From positions 930,001-994,000 of the forward strand of contig NZ_CP018097.1 of NCBI RefSeq assembly GCF_001886695.1: a stretch of DNA of 64,000 bases, written 5' to 3'. The DNA comes from Aurantiacibacter gangjinensis (GTDB lineage Bacteria > Pseudomonadota > Alphaproteobacteria > Sphingomonadales > Sphingomonadaceae). Shown piece after piece: positions 15,830 through 23,715 of the stretch (position 1 is its first letter; each line of letters begins with the position of its first letter). Below the pieces are notes generated by a model. That model was given only the letters and a program-made list of their open reading frames with translations. It was not told the DNA's origin and ran no database searches. A program made the translations under genes and the position numbers.

Positions 15830-16636
15830 ATGAAACATGTGCTTTTGACTATCGCCGCAAGCTGCCTGCTGGGCTGCGCGCCAACGCCGACGCAGGATAA
15901 TAATTCTGCAGAACAGGCGAACACCGCAAGTGCCGATCATGTTTCCGGCCGGTATCAGGTTTTTGCGCTGAATGAGGTAGCGCTAACGCCGAGCGCAAAC
16001 GGCTTGCCCGAGGTGACGATAGAAGACGGTCGCCTGCATTTGCAGTCGCAGTGCATCTTTCACGATTGGGAATTTTCCCGCGATGGGGAGACGGTCCGCA
16101 CCGGCTCGTGGGATTATGGCGACGAGGCGGTGGGCATGTGCGCTCGCGGGCTGACCGAAACCGAGCAGACCAGTATTACCGTTCTGTCGGAGGTTGACCG
16201 GATCATCCGCGTGGCGGGCGGCTATTACCTCTCCGGTCCTGCGGGCAATATCCAACTCCAGACCATTCCGGATCCTGCCGAGGTCGCCGCTCGCGATGTC
16301 GATCTGAGGGGGCATTGGTCGGTGCGCTCGCTCGATGGAGCGGACCTGCCATACTCGATCGAACTGCAGGCCAATTTCGACGAGATCTGGTGGAACCCGG
16401 GATGCGCGGGGCAAGGTCGTCAATACGCCATCGATGGCTCCGCCTTCTCGACCGTGCCGCCGCCCGATGGAGCGCGAGAGGTCTGCGCCATCGGCTACCC
16501 CGAAGAATTGCCACGCATCTGGCAGGTTATGGATCAGGCGGAGACGATCGTCTCACGGCGCGACGGCGTGGTCGTGATCTCCGGCCCGGACGGCACGGTG
16601 GGCTTGGTGCCTGCGCCGGCGCCAATTCAGGATTGA
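15830..16636 (+). CDS. Lipoprotein with two META/HslJ-like domains
   Basis: The 268-aa product starts MKHVLLTIAASCLLGC, a lipoprotein signal with lipobox LLGC. Two related halves follow: GRYQVFALNEVAL...VTIEDGRLHLQSQC...WEF and LRGHWSVRSLDGADLP...WWNPGCAGQGRQYAI. The pattern of an opening G.W...S.DG strand and a later Cys resembles META (HslJ-type) domains. It is paralogous in layout to the lipoprotein at 50048-50980. The start at 15830 begins the signal; the frame itself opens inside rpoC. Likely periplasmic; function unknown. Confidence 0.75.
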   Translation: MKHVLLTIAASCLLGCAPTPTQDNNSAEQANTASADHVSGRYQVFALNEVALTPSANGLPEVTIEDGRLHLQSQCIFHDWEFSRDGETVRTGSWDYGDEAVGMCARGLTETEQTSITVLSEVDRIIRVAGGYYLSGPAGNIQLQTIPDPAEVAARDVDLRGHWSVRSLDGADLPYSIELQANFDEIWWNPGCAGQGRQYAIDGSAFSTVPPPDGAREVCAIGYPEELPRIWQVMDQAETIVSRRDGVVVISGPDGTVGLVPAPAPIQD

Positions 16637-16650
16637 GCATTTAAACGCTA

Positions 16651-16714
16651 TTGCAAATCATTCGCATTGCAATGCTGCGACGAGGCGCTAGACTTGCTGC
16701 GAATCAATCGCAAC
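16651..16714 (+). promoter_or_regulatory. Promoter flanked by two Fur-like boxes
   Basis: Promoter elements TTGCAA (16667-16672) and TAGACT (16689-16694) are 16 nt apart. The dyad TTGCAAATCATTCGCATTGCAA (outer arms at 16651-16656 and 16667-16672) covers the -35, and a second related dyad with arms TTGCTGCGA and TCGCAAC (16694-16714) covers the -10 edge and start point. Both resemble alphaproteobacterial Fur sites. Iron-dependent repression of the gene at 16733 is inferred. Confidence 0.6.
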
Positions 16715-16732
16715 TAGCTGTCAGGATCGTCT

Positions 16733-17173
16733 ATGTCCGATAATCGTGCCGCCACCACCGTCAGCCCCGCCGCACGCAACGTGATCCGCTCGCTCATGCA
16801 GATGCCGACCATGCCCTATCGCTCGGCGGTGCAGATGCGCGTGGTGCTTGGCATTCGCTGGATGGCGCTGTGCTCAAGGCGCGGGCACGATCCGGTGGTG
16901 GAACTGACCCAGCGCCTCGGCTCGGTAACGGCGGCCAAGGCTTTTCTCGATTTTGCCGATCTGGCGGGCCGCTGCTGGCCCGATACCGTGCAGGTGATGC
17001 GGCCTTGCTGCGTGCAGATGACGGCGGATGAAACCGTCTTTGCGGGCATGGCCGATGCGGCGGCGCGTGCGGATCGTGATGCCTTCGGGACTGTGCTGGC
17101 AGGCCTCATCCGTCACGACCGGCATGAGGCGCTGTACCAGGCTGCCGTCGCTGCAGTTGCATCGGGCAGCTGA
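16733..17173 (+). CDS. Small uncharacterised protein behind Fur-like boxes
   Basis: The 146-aa product has no signal peptide or membrane segment. It starts MSDNRAATTVSPAARNVIRSLMQMP and is mostly helical, with a Cys-containing central segment (GRCWPDTVQVMRPCCVQM). It resembles short sphingomonad hypothetical proteins, but I cannot assign a family with confidence. The two Fur-like dyads around its promoter suggest iron control, and the paired cysteines would allow a metal- or redox-related role. gltX follows 60 nt later on the same strand and could be partly cotranscribed. Confidence 0.75.
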   Translation: MSDNRAATTVSPAARNVIRSLMQMPTMPYRSAVQMRVVLGIRWMALCSRRGHDPVVELTQRLGSVTAAKAFLDFADLAGRCWPDTVQVMRPCCVQMTADETVFAGMADAAARADRDAFGTVLAGLIRHDRHEALYQAAVAAVASGS

Positions 17174-17233
17174 CCATCCGCTTGCGCGATCCGGGCTTGT
17201 GACGCGCGCGCCCCGCGCGTAATCGCGCCTTCC

Positions 17234-18565
17234 ATGACCACGATCACCCGCTTCGCGCCGTCGCCCACGGGCCGCCTGCATGTCGGCAATATCCGCACCG
17301 CGCTGCACAACTGGATGCTGGCGCAAAAGGCCGGTGGGCGCTTCATGTTGCGCATCGACGATACCGATGCAGAGCGCAGCCGCGAGGAGTATGTCGAAGC
17401 GATCCGCGAGGATCTGGCGTGGCTGGGCCTGCACCCCGATGGCGAGGAACGGCAATCTGCACGGCTTTCGCTGTATGATGAGGCGTTCGAACGGCTGAAG
17501 GACGCAGGCCGCGTCTATCCGGCCTATGAAACGCAGCAGGAACTCGAACTGAAGCGCAAGGTCCAGCTCGGGCGCGGACTGCCGCCGATCTATGATCGGG
17601 CTGCGCTCGCCCTGTCCGAAGACGACCGCGCCGCCAACGAAGCTGCCGGCGAGATGCCCCACTGGCGCTTCCGCCTCGATCATGATGAGCCCATCACGTG
17701 GGAAGACGGGGTGCGGGGCGCGCAGAAATTCGACGCTGCCCAGCTCTCCGATCCGGTCATCCGCCGCGCCGATGGCTCGTGGCTCTATATGCTGCCCAGC
17801 TGTGTCGACGATATCGACATGGGCATTACCGATGTGCTGCGCGGGGAAGATCATGTGTCGAACACCGCAGTGCAGGTGCAGATGTTTACAGCGCTCGGCG
17901 CCCAGCCGCCGCGCTTCGCGCATGAGGCGCTGCTGGTGGGGCGTGAAGGCAAGCTCTCCAAGCGCCTGGGATCGCTCGGCTGCGATGCTTTCCGCGAACG
18001 CGGTATCGAGCCCGAAGCATTGATCGCGCTGCTGGCCCGGCTCGGCACCAGCCTGCCGGTGGAGCCTATCGCCCATCGCGACACGCTTGTTGGCACCTTC
18101 GACCTTTCGACTTTCGGGCGCGCGCCCGCCAAGTTCGACGATGCCGAGCTTGACCGCGTCAACACCGCCATCGTCCACCAGTTGGACTATGCAGACGTCG
18201 CGGATCGCCTGCCGCACGGCATGTACGATGCCGCGTGGCACGCCATCCGCCCCAATCTCGAAACCGTGGGCGGTGCAAGGGAATGGTGGGCTATCGTACA
18301 GGGCCCGGTCACGCCGCCCGAGATGAACGGCGATACGCGGGCTTATCTCGCCGAAGCGGCCAGTACCCTCGAGTGGTCTGCCACGCCATGGCAGGATCTG
18401 ACCGCCACGCTGAAGGCGCAGACGGGTCGCAAGGGAAAAGACCTGTTCCTGCCGCTGCGACAGGCACTCACGGGGCAGAACCATGGTCCGGACATGGGTG
18501 AGCTGCTGCCGCTGATTGGGGAAAAAGAGGCGCGCAAACGCCTTCAGAATGCAGCTTCATCCTGA
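17234..18565 (+). CDS. gltX: Glutamyl-tRNA synthetase (second, GltX2-type)
   Basis: This class I synthetase charges tRNA with glutamate. The 443-aa product has the ATP-binding motif FAPSPTGRLHVGN (HIGH equivalent at residues 16-19), the RIDDTDAERS segment, and KLSKR near residue 239 as the KMSKS equivalent. It is shorter than the canonical 470-480-aa enzyme. Alphaproteobacteria often carry two GltX proteins, one of which also or only charges tRNA-Gln for the amidotransferase route. Which role this copy has cannot be told from the sequence. The start at 17234 (MTTITRFAPSP) is the family start. Confidence 0.93.
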   Translation: MTTITRFAPSPTGRLHVGNIRTALHNWMLAQKAGGRFMLRIDDTDAERSREEYVEAIREDLAWLGLHPDGEERQSARLSLYDEAFERLKDAGRVYPAYETQQELELKRKVQLGRGLPPIYDRAALALSEDDRAANEAAGEMPHWRFRLDHDEPITWEDGVRGAQKFDAAQLSDPVIRRADGSWLYMLPSCVDDIDMGITDVLRGEDHVSNTAVQVQMFTALGAQPPRFAHEALLVGREGKLSKRLGSLGCDAFRERGIEPEALIALLARLGTSLPVEPIAHRDTLVGTFDLSTFGRAPAKFDDAELDRVNTAIVHQLDYADVADRLPHGMYDAAWHAIRPNLETVGGAREWWAIVQGPVTPPEMNGDTRAYLAEAASTLEWSATPWQDLTATLKAQTGRKGKDLFLPLRQALTGQNHGPDMGELLPLIGEKEARKRLQNAASS

Positions 18566-18674
18566 TCCATCGGCCGTTCGTCGATGCCATGTAACATAGT
18601 CACTTGACGTTCACGCAGGGGCTTGTAGGGCCGCCATGATATATTGTGACCTTTGACCGGACGGACCCAAACCC

Positions 18675-20822
18675 ATGCGTTTCACTGTAATTACCGCCCT
18701 GCTGGCGACAGCAGCCATGCCCGTCTCCGCGCTCGCGCAGGATGCCGCGAACGATGAGGATACCGACGGCGAAGTCGTGCACCAGGATCGCATCGTCGTC
18801 CGCGCCCCCGGCGTGGACGAGCTGAGCATCCTTGCCGGCACATCCATTGTGCAGGGCGAGGATTTGCTGCGCGAGCAATCGGGACAGATCGGCGAAGTGC
18901 TCGACGGTCTGCCGGGCGTCGCCACCACCGGCTTCGCGCCGGGTGCCTCGCGCCCGATCCTGCGCGGCCTCGATGGGGAGCGCGTACGGGTGCTGACCGA
19001 CGGCATCGGCAATATCGATGCCTCCAACACCTCCGCCGACCACGGCGTCTCGATCGACCCGCTGACGGCGGAACGGATCGAAGTGCTGCGCGGGCCTGCA
19101 ACGCTGCTTTACGGCTCCTCGGCAGTGGGCGGCGCGGTCAACGTTATCAGCCGCAGCCTGCCGCGCACCATGCCCGAAGGCGGCATGGACGTGGAAGCGC
19201 TGGCCGCTTACGACACGGCTTACGACCTGCGCCAGATCGGCGGTTCCTTTAACGTCGCGCTGTCGGATGACTTCGTGCTGCACGCCAATGGCAGTTACCG
19301 CGAGACGGACGATTTCGAGATCCCCGACTTCCAGCTGACGCCGGACCTGCGCGCCGACCTGTTGGCCGACGCCGCCGAGGAAGAGGACGAAGGCGAGTTC
19401 GAGGAAGCCGAAGAGCTGCGCGAACAGGCCAATGTCGAAGGCTTCGTGCCTAATAGCTACACAGAGACCTACTCCTTCGGCGTAGGCATGGGCTATGTCG
19501 GCGAAGGCCTGCGCATCGCGGCGTCTGCGGGCTATTACGACACGCTTTATGGCATTCCGGCCGGCCCCGGCGGCCATGGTCATGGCCATGGCGGAGACGA
19601 TCATGACGACGATCATGATGATGACCACGATGACGATCACGGCGAGGAAGAAGGCGAAGAAAACATCGCCATCGACCTGAAGCAGGTGCGCTTCGACTTC
19701 GAAGCCGGCGTCGCACTGGGCGGCTTCTTCGACGAGTTGGTCGTGCGCCTCGGCCATTCCGATTACACGCATACCGAGCTGGAGGGCGACGAGATCGGCA
19801 CCGTGTTCGACGTGCGCGGCACCGAGGGCCGGTTCGAGCTGACACAGGCGCCGACCGAGAACTGGCGCGGCGCGATCGGCGCGCAATTCTACCTGCGCGA
19901 TTTCCAGGCGATCGGCGAAGAGGCTTTCGTTGCCCCGAACGAGACCGAGCAATTCGCCCTTTTCACCCTGCAGGAACTGATGTTCGGCCCGGTGGAGCTG
20001 GAAATTGGCGCTAGGTATGAAAACACAACCCAATCCTCGGCCCCGCTTGGTATCGAGCGCGATTTCGATACCTTCTCGGGCGCGGTGGGCCTCGCCTACA
20101 CGGTCAGCCGCGATGCGCGCATCGGCTTCAACGCGACGCGCACCGAACGCGCGCCCGCCGGTGAGGAACTCTTCGCCGACGGCCCGCACCTCGCCACCCA
20201 GCAATTCGAGATCGGCGATCCCGACCTAGGCGTCGAGTCCGTATGGGGGCTGGAAGGTTATTTCGATGCCAATATCGGCCGCGTGCAGGCCCGCGTTGCC
20301 GCCTTCTACAACACATTCGACGATTTCATCTACCTGAGTGAAACGGGCGAAGAAGAGGACGAGCTGCCCGTCTTCGAATTCCTGCAGAACGATGCCGATT
20401 TCTACGGCTTCGAGGTCGAGGCATCGGCACCCATCGCCACCTTCTCGGGCGGTACGATCCTGGCCGATGTAGGCGCGTCCTATGTCGAGGCCGAGCTGAA
20501 CGATGGCACCCCGTTGCCGCGCATCCCGCCGCTGGAGCTGTCGGGCGCGCTGGAATGGCAATCCGACCTGTTCGACCTGCGCGGCGAAGTGGAATGGTAT
20601 GACGACCAGACCCGCACCGCGCCGTTCGAGGAAGAGACCGAAGGCTTCACCCATGTGAATCTTTCGGCCGCCATCCACCCCTTCCGCGGAGACCGCTTCG
20701 TGCTGCTGTTGCAGGCGAATAACATCTTCGACGTGGAAGGCCGCCGCCATACCAGCTTCACGAAGGAATTCGTGCCGCTGGCCGGCCGCAACTTCCGCAT
20801 CACGGCAAGAACGAGGTTTTGA
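18675..20822 (+). CDS. TonB-dependent receptor, ZnuD-like with His/Asp-rich loop
   Basis: The 715-aa outer-membrane receptor has a signal peptide ending VSALAQ, a plug domain (LREQSGQIGEVLDGLPGV, PILRGLDGERVRVLTDG, IEVLRGPATLLYGSSAVGG) and a beta-barrel ending in aromatic RF. Residues 301-322 form an extreme loop of 7 His and 11 Asp, and a nearby loop (residues 235-255) is Glu-rich. Such loops are known in the zinc receptor ZnuD, so zinc (or another divalent metal) is the likely cargo. A dyad ATGT-A-ACAT lies upstream at about 18589-18597 but is too short to call a Zur box. A structured repeat begins just after the stop. Confidence 0.88.
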   Translation: MRFTVITALLATAAMPVSALAQDAANDEDTDGEVVHQDRIVVRAPGVDELSILAGTSIVQGEDLLREQSGQIGEVLDGLPGVATTGFAPGASRPILRGLDGERVRVLTDGIGNIDASNTSADHGVSIDPLTAERIEVLRGPATLLYGSSAVGGAVNVISRSLPRTMPEGGMDVEALAAYDTAYDLRQIGGSFNVALSDDFVLHANGSYRETDDFEIPDFQLTPDLRADLLADAAEEEDEGEFEEAEELREQANVEGFVPNSYTETYSFGVGMGYVGEGLRIAASAGYYDTLYGIPAGPGGHGHGHGGDDHDDDHDDDHDDDHGEEEGEENIAIDLKQVRFDFEAGVALGGFFDELVVRLGHSDYTHTELEGDEIGTVFDVRGTEGRFELTQAPTENWRGAIGAQFYLRDFQAIGEEAFVAPNETEQFALFTLQELMFGPVELEIGARYENTTQSSAPLGIERDFDTFSGAVGLAYTVSRDARIGFNATRTERAPAGEELFADGPHLATQQFEIGDPDLGVESVWGLEGYFDANIGRVQARVAAFYNTFDDFIYLSETGEEEDELPVFEFLQNDADFYGFEVEASAPIATFSGGTILADVGASYVEAELNDGTPLPRIPPLELSGALEWQSDLFDLRGEVEWYDDQTRTAPFEEETEGFTHVNLSAAIHPFRGDRFVLLLQANNIFDVEGRRHTSFTKEFVPLAGRNFRITARTRF

Positions 20823-20824
20823 TT

Positions 20825-21076
20825 GCGAAGCCGCATCCGCGGCTTCGTCCTCGCTAGACGCGCTTCGCTACGCTACGCGCCCGCTGCGGGCGGGCGTTTG
20901 CCCTTGCCCTCGGCTTGCGCCGAGCGATTTCTGGAGCGCTGCTTGGGGTTAGCACTGTACTCGGAGGCGAAAGCTTCCGACAGCGAGCGAACGCGAAGCC
21001 CGCAGGTGCCGCGCAGCCGGAACGCAGTCCCGGCGGAGCGAACAGCACCGAGGATGAACCGGCGGATGGTGGTTCA
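20825..21076 (+). mobile_element. MITE/REPIN-like structured repeat, copy 1
   Basis: This 252-bp non-coding element starts with hairpin GCGAAGCCGC-ATCC-GCGGCTTCG and ends with a hairpin from TGAACC to GGTTCA (21055-21076). Just inside both hairpins lie inverted copies of TCCTCGxTxG followed by CGCT(A/C)CGC-like words, so the ends form a terminal inverted repeat of roughly 50-60 bp. The interior is full of short stems (CTCGGCTTGCGCCGAG; GGAGGCGAAAGCTTCC). The reverse complement of 38663-38937 matches it strongly at both ends. No coding capacity. It fills the gap between the ZnuD-like gene and dcd, and its last hairpin contains the dcd stop codon. Confidence 0.75.
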
Positions 21077-21628
21077 CAATCTCGGAAGCGTTACTCCGCG
21101 CTGGCCCATATATTTGCCCGCGCGGTCGGCATAAGTCGTCTCGGGCCGTTCATTGCCTTGTAGAAACAGGAACTGGCATGCGCCTTCATTGGCGTAGATC
21201 TTGGCGGGCAGCGGCGTGGTGTTGGAGAATTCCAGCGTCACATGGCCTTCCCAGCCCGGTTCCAGCGGGGTGACGTTCACGATGATGCCGCAGCGCGCAT
21301 AGGTGCTTTTGCCAAGGCAGATGACGAGCACATCGTCGGGGATGCGGAAATACTCCACCGTCCGCGCCAGCGCGAAGCTGTTGGGCGGGATGATGCAGCA
21401 ATCAGTTTCCTTGTCGACGAAGCTGTTGCTGGCAAAATCCTTCGGATCGACCACCGCACTGTCGATATTGGTGAAGATCTTGAACTCGGGCGCGACGCGG
21501 GCGTCGTAGCCATAGCTCGAAAGCCCGTAGGAGATGTTCCCCTCGCGGCGCTGCGCTTCCACAAACGGCTCGATCATGCCGTTGTCCTGCGCTGCCTTGC
21601 GAATCCACTTGTCCGATAGAATGGCCAT
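21074..21628 (-). CDS. dcd: dCTP deaminase
   Basis: Dcd converts dCTP to dUTP, feeding thymidylate synthesis. The 184-aa length is exactly the family norm. Visible motifs are SYGYDARV, the [29 protein letters not shown] block with the catalytic Glu, and the C-terminal [14 protein letters not shown]. The start at 21628 (MAILSDKW) is preferred over an in-frame ATG at 21646. The gene is divergent from the Nmad3-like gene (95 nt apart), and its stop codon lies inside the end hairpin of the repeat at 20825-21076. Confidence 0.96.
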   Translation of the reverse strand: MAILSDKWIRKAAQDNGMIEPFVEAQRREGNISYGLSSYGYDARVAPEFKIFTNIDSAVVDPKDFASNSFVDKETDCCIIPPNSFALARTVEYFRIPDDVLVICLGKSTYARCGIIVNVTPLEPGWEGHVTLEFSNTTPLPAKIYANEGACQFLFLQGNERPETTYADRAGKYMGQRGVTLPRL

Positions 21629-21723
21629 CAGCGATGGATTCCCCAAGCCGCGCCGCAGGGCAAGGCCGTGCGGGGCAGAGCGGGGCGTTTTCCCAATGAG
21701 TCTGATCGGCTAGGGCGGCGGCG

Positions 21724-22449
21724 ATGAAGATCGTGTTCAGCAGGAAAGGGTTCGACAGCTCGGCGGGCGGCGGGCCATCGCCCATCGTGGACGGGCGGCC
21801 AATCAGCCTGCCGATCCCAGCCAGTGGTGCGCTTTCACGCACCACCTATGGCGAATTGGGGCTGGGCGAACATGCAGCATCGGCTTCGCGCGGCAGGTTG
21901 GGGGCGGATAGCCTCTGCCATCACGATCCCATGTTCCTGGACGATGGGCGCGCCATTCTTGGCCAGTGCAGCGCCGCCCAGACTCATCTTGAGCGGCAGG
22001 GCGTGGGCGAGGGCGACGTATTCCTGTTCTTCGGCCTTTTCCGTGAAGGCAAAACCCCGCCGCACCATCGCATCTTCGCATTTCTCAAGGTCGAGGAAAT
22101 GCTGCCGCTTGCGACCGCCTCACCGAAGCGCATTGATGCGTTGCGCGATCTCGGCATGCCGCACGCCATCGGGATGCACGCGGCCAACGATGTCGCATGG
22201 ATCGGCCGTGGTCGGACCGCGACCCGCGCTTCCGACAGGCTGCGCCTGACAGTCCCGGAAGGGCCGCCCAGCCTGTGGCGCATCCCGCCATGGCTGGCCG
22301 AGACGGGACTAAGCTACCATGATCGCCCCTCCCGCTGGGAGCGTGCCGGTCGCCTGCAAAGCGTGGCGCGCGGCCAGGAATTCGTCGCCGATATCGGCGA
22401 GCGATCGGACGCGAAGGACTGGCTGGCTGCGACTATGGAAGAAATCTAG
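21724..22449 (+). CDS. Nmad3-like putative nucleotide-modification protein
   Basis: The 241-aa product opens MKIVFSRKGFDSSAGGGPSPI and continues DGRPISLPIP, the signature start of the predicted nucleotide-modification-associated domain 3 (Nmad3), which was proposed by comparative genomics to act on modified bases. Other conserved-looking parts are FLDDGRAILGQCSAAQ and HLERQGVGEGDVFLFFGLFRE. No membrane segment or signal. It lies divergent to dcd, a deoxynucleotide enzyme. The family assignment is from recognition of the N-terminus; its activity is unproven. The last codons overlap the plsC stop on the opposite strand. Confidence 0.7.
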   Translation: MKIVFSRKGFDSSAGGGPSPIVDGRPISLPIPASGALSRTTYGELGLGEHAASASRGRLGADSLCHHDPMFLDDGRAILGQCSAAQTHLERQGVGEGDVFLFFGLFREGKTPPHHRIFAFLKVEEMLPLATASPKRIDALRDLGMPHAIGMHAANDVAWIGRGRTATRASDRLRLTVPEGPPSLWRIPPWLAETGLSYHDRPSRWERAGRLQSVARGQEFVADIGERSDAKDWLAATMEEI

Positions 22450-23165
22450 GCAAGCTGCGCGGCATGGGTGCCACGGGCTGCGGCGTCGCCGTTCAATGCA
22501 TTGATCCCGGCATGCACGCGCGCTTCGATTTCGTCGCGCTGCAAGCCCGCTTCGATGGGCTCGCCGAAATGCAGCGTAATGGTGCCCGGCCGCTTCCAGA
22601 CGCGGTGATAGGACGGCCCGCTCGTCACGGCCACCGGCACGACCGGCAGGCGGAGGAGCTTATACAGGGCGGCGAAACCCGATTGCAGCGGCGGACATGA
22701 CCCATGCGGCACGCGCGTGCCTTCGGGGAAGATGATGATCGGGCGATCATCCTCCACCAGCGGTTGCACTTCGCGGATCATGCTGCGCAGCGCTTTCGCG
22801 CCTTGGTTTCGGGCAACCGGGATCAGGCCGTAGATCCGCGCCACGCGCCCCCAGCCGGGGATGGCGAACAGCTCCTGTTTGGCGAAGAGTGCGGGGTGGT
22901 CGAAGCGGTATGGCAGATTGATCGCCTCGAACATGCTTTCATGCTTGATGGCGTAGAAGGCGCGGCCCTCGGGGCGTGTGCCGGTCTCGATCACTTCGAT
23001 GCGCAGCAGCTTTTCGCACAGCATCTGGTGAAAACCGGACCACGCATCGCAAATGCCCCGCAGCCTCTCGCGGGCAACGAAGATCGCCGCAACGGCCGCA
23101 ATCACATAGGCGCAGCTGCCCCAGAAAAAGCAGAAATAGAACGCGGTATTGCGCAGGTAGATCAT
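22446..23165 (-). CDS. plsC: 1-acyl-sn-glycerol-3-phosphate acyltransferase
   Basis: PlsC acylates lysophosphatidic acid to phosphatidic acid at the inner membrane. The 239-aa protein has an N-terminal membrane segment (FYFCFFWGSCAYVIAAVAAIF), the acyltransferase block KHESMFEAI (HX4E in place of HX4D) and IFPEGTRVPHG. The ATG at 23165 overlaps the stop of the DUF218 gene (ATGA), so the two are translationally coupled. It is the last gene of the ftsE-ftsX-DUF218-plsC run, an arrangement linking division and envelope genes. Confidence 0.9.
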   Translation of the reverse strand: MIYLRNTAFYFCFFWGSCAYVIAAVAAIFVARERLRGICDAWSGFHQMLCEKLLRIEVIETGTRPEGRAFYAIKHESMFEAINLPYRFDHPALFAKQELFAIPGWGRVARIYGLIPVARNQGAKALRSMIREVQPLVEDDRPIIIFPEGTRVPHGSCPPLQSGFAALYKLLRLPVVPVAVTSGPSYHRVWKRPGTITLHFGEPIEAGLQRDEIEARVHAGINALNGDAAARGTHAAQLA

Positions 23166-23692
23166 CCCAGCACCTGAAGCACCCATACCGCGATGAACTT
23201 GTGATATTCAAGGAACAGCGTGTCGAGGCTCGCTTGCGATTTCACCGCATCGCGTGTGACAGAGGTGTCGTCGGGCAGCTGGTCCTGCAATTCCAGCGCG
23301 GCGCGGCGCATGTGATAGTCCGCCGTGACCAATCGCAGCGAGTTGTAATCGCGATCCTCCAGCCACTGCGCCGTTTCCCGCGCATTGCCGCGCGTATCGA
23401 GGGCGGAAAAGCCGAGCGTCACGCAGCAGTCCATGATGCGGGAAGGCACATCGAATTCAGCCTGGAATTCAGCGGGCTGCACGGTCGTGTCCACGCCTGT
23501 CACCAGCATCTGTTCGGCAGCGCCCGTTTGCAGAATTTCAAGGCCGCGCTCGATCCGTCCGCCGCTGCCGGTGGGAACGACGATCGCGTCAGTCTGCGCG
23601 CGTGCGGCGGGCTGGGGCAGTGCGATGGAAAACCACACGAAGCCAAGGGCCCACACGATCAGCGGGATCGCAACAAGGCGGCGGATCAACAT
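23162..23692 (-). CDS. YdcF/DUF218-family membrane-anchored protein
   Basis: The 176-aa product has one N-terminal membrane anchor (LIRRLVAIPLIVWALGFVWF) and a DUF218 domain: DAIVVPTGSGGRIERGLEIL, LVTGVD, TRGNARETAQWL and LVTADYHMRRAALEL. Members such as SanA and YdcF are linked to envelope or peptidoglycan metabolism, but the reaction is not settled. The frame runs far upstream through ftsX, so the ATG at 23692 was chosen because it starts the membrane anchor. It ends in an ATGA overlap with plsC. Confidence 0.87.
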   Translation of the reverse strand: MLIRRLVAIPLIVWALGFVWFSIALPQPAARAQTDAIVVPTGSGGRIERGLEILQTGAAEQMLVTGVDTTVQPAEFQAEFDVPSRIMDCCVTLGFSALDTRGNARETAQWLEDRDYNSLRLVTADYHMRRAALELQDQLPDDTSVTRDAVKSQASLDTLFLEYHKFIAVWVLQVLG

Positions 23693-23715
23693 GGGTTTCT
23701 GCCCGGCTCCCAAAT

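Noticed and set aside
16874-18484. 536-codon open frame antisense to gltX
   Set aside because: gltX has both synthetase motifs in the right order; the antisense product is featureless.
18588-18600. ATGT-A-ACAT dyad upstream of the ZnuD-like gene as a Zur box
   Set aside because: Only nine bases of symmetry, without the longer GTTATA-type arms known for alphaproteobacterial Zur sites. Not strong enough to list.
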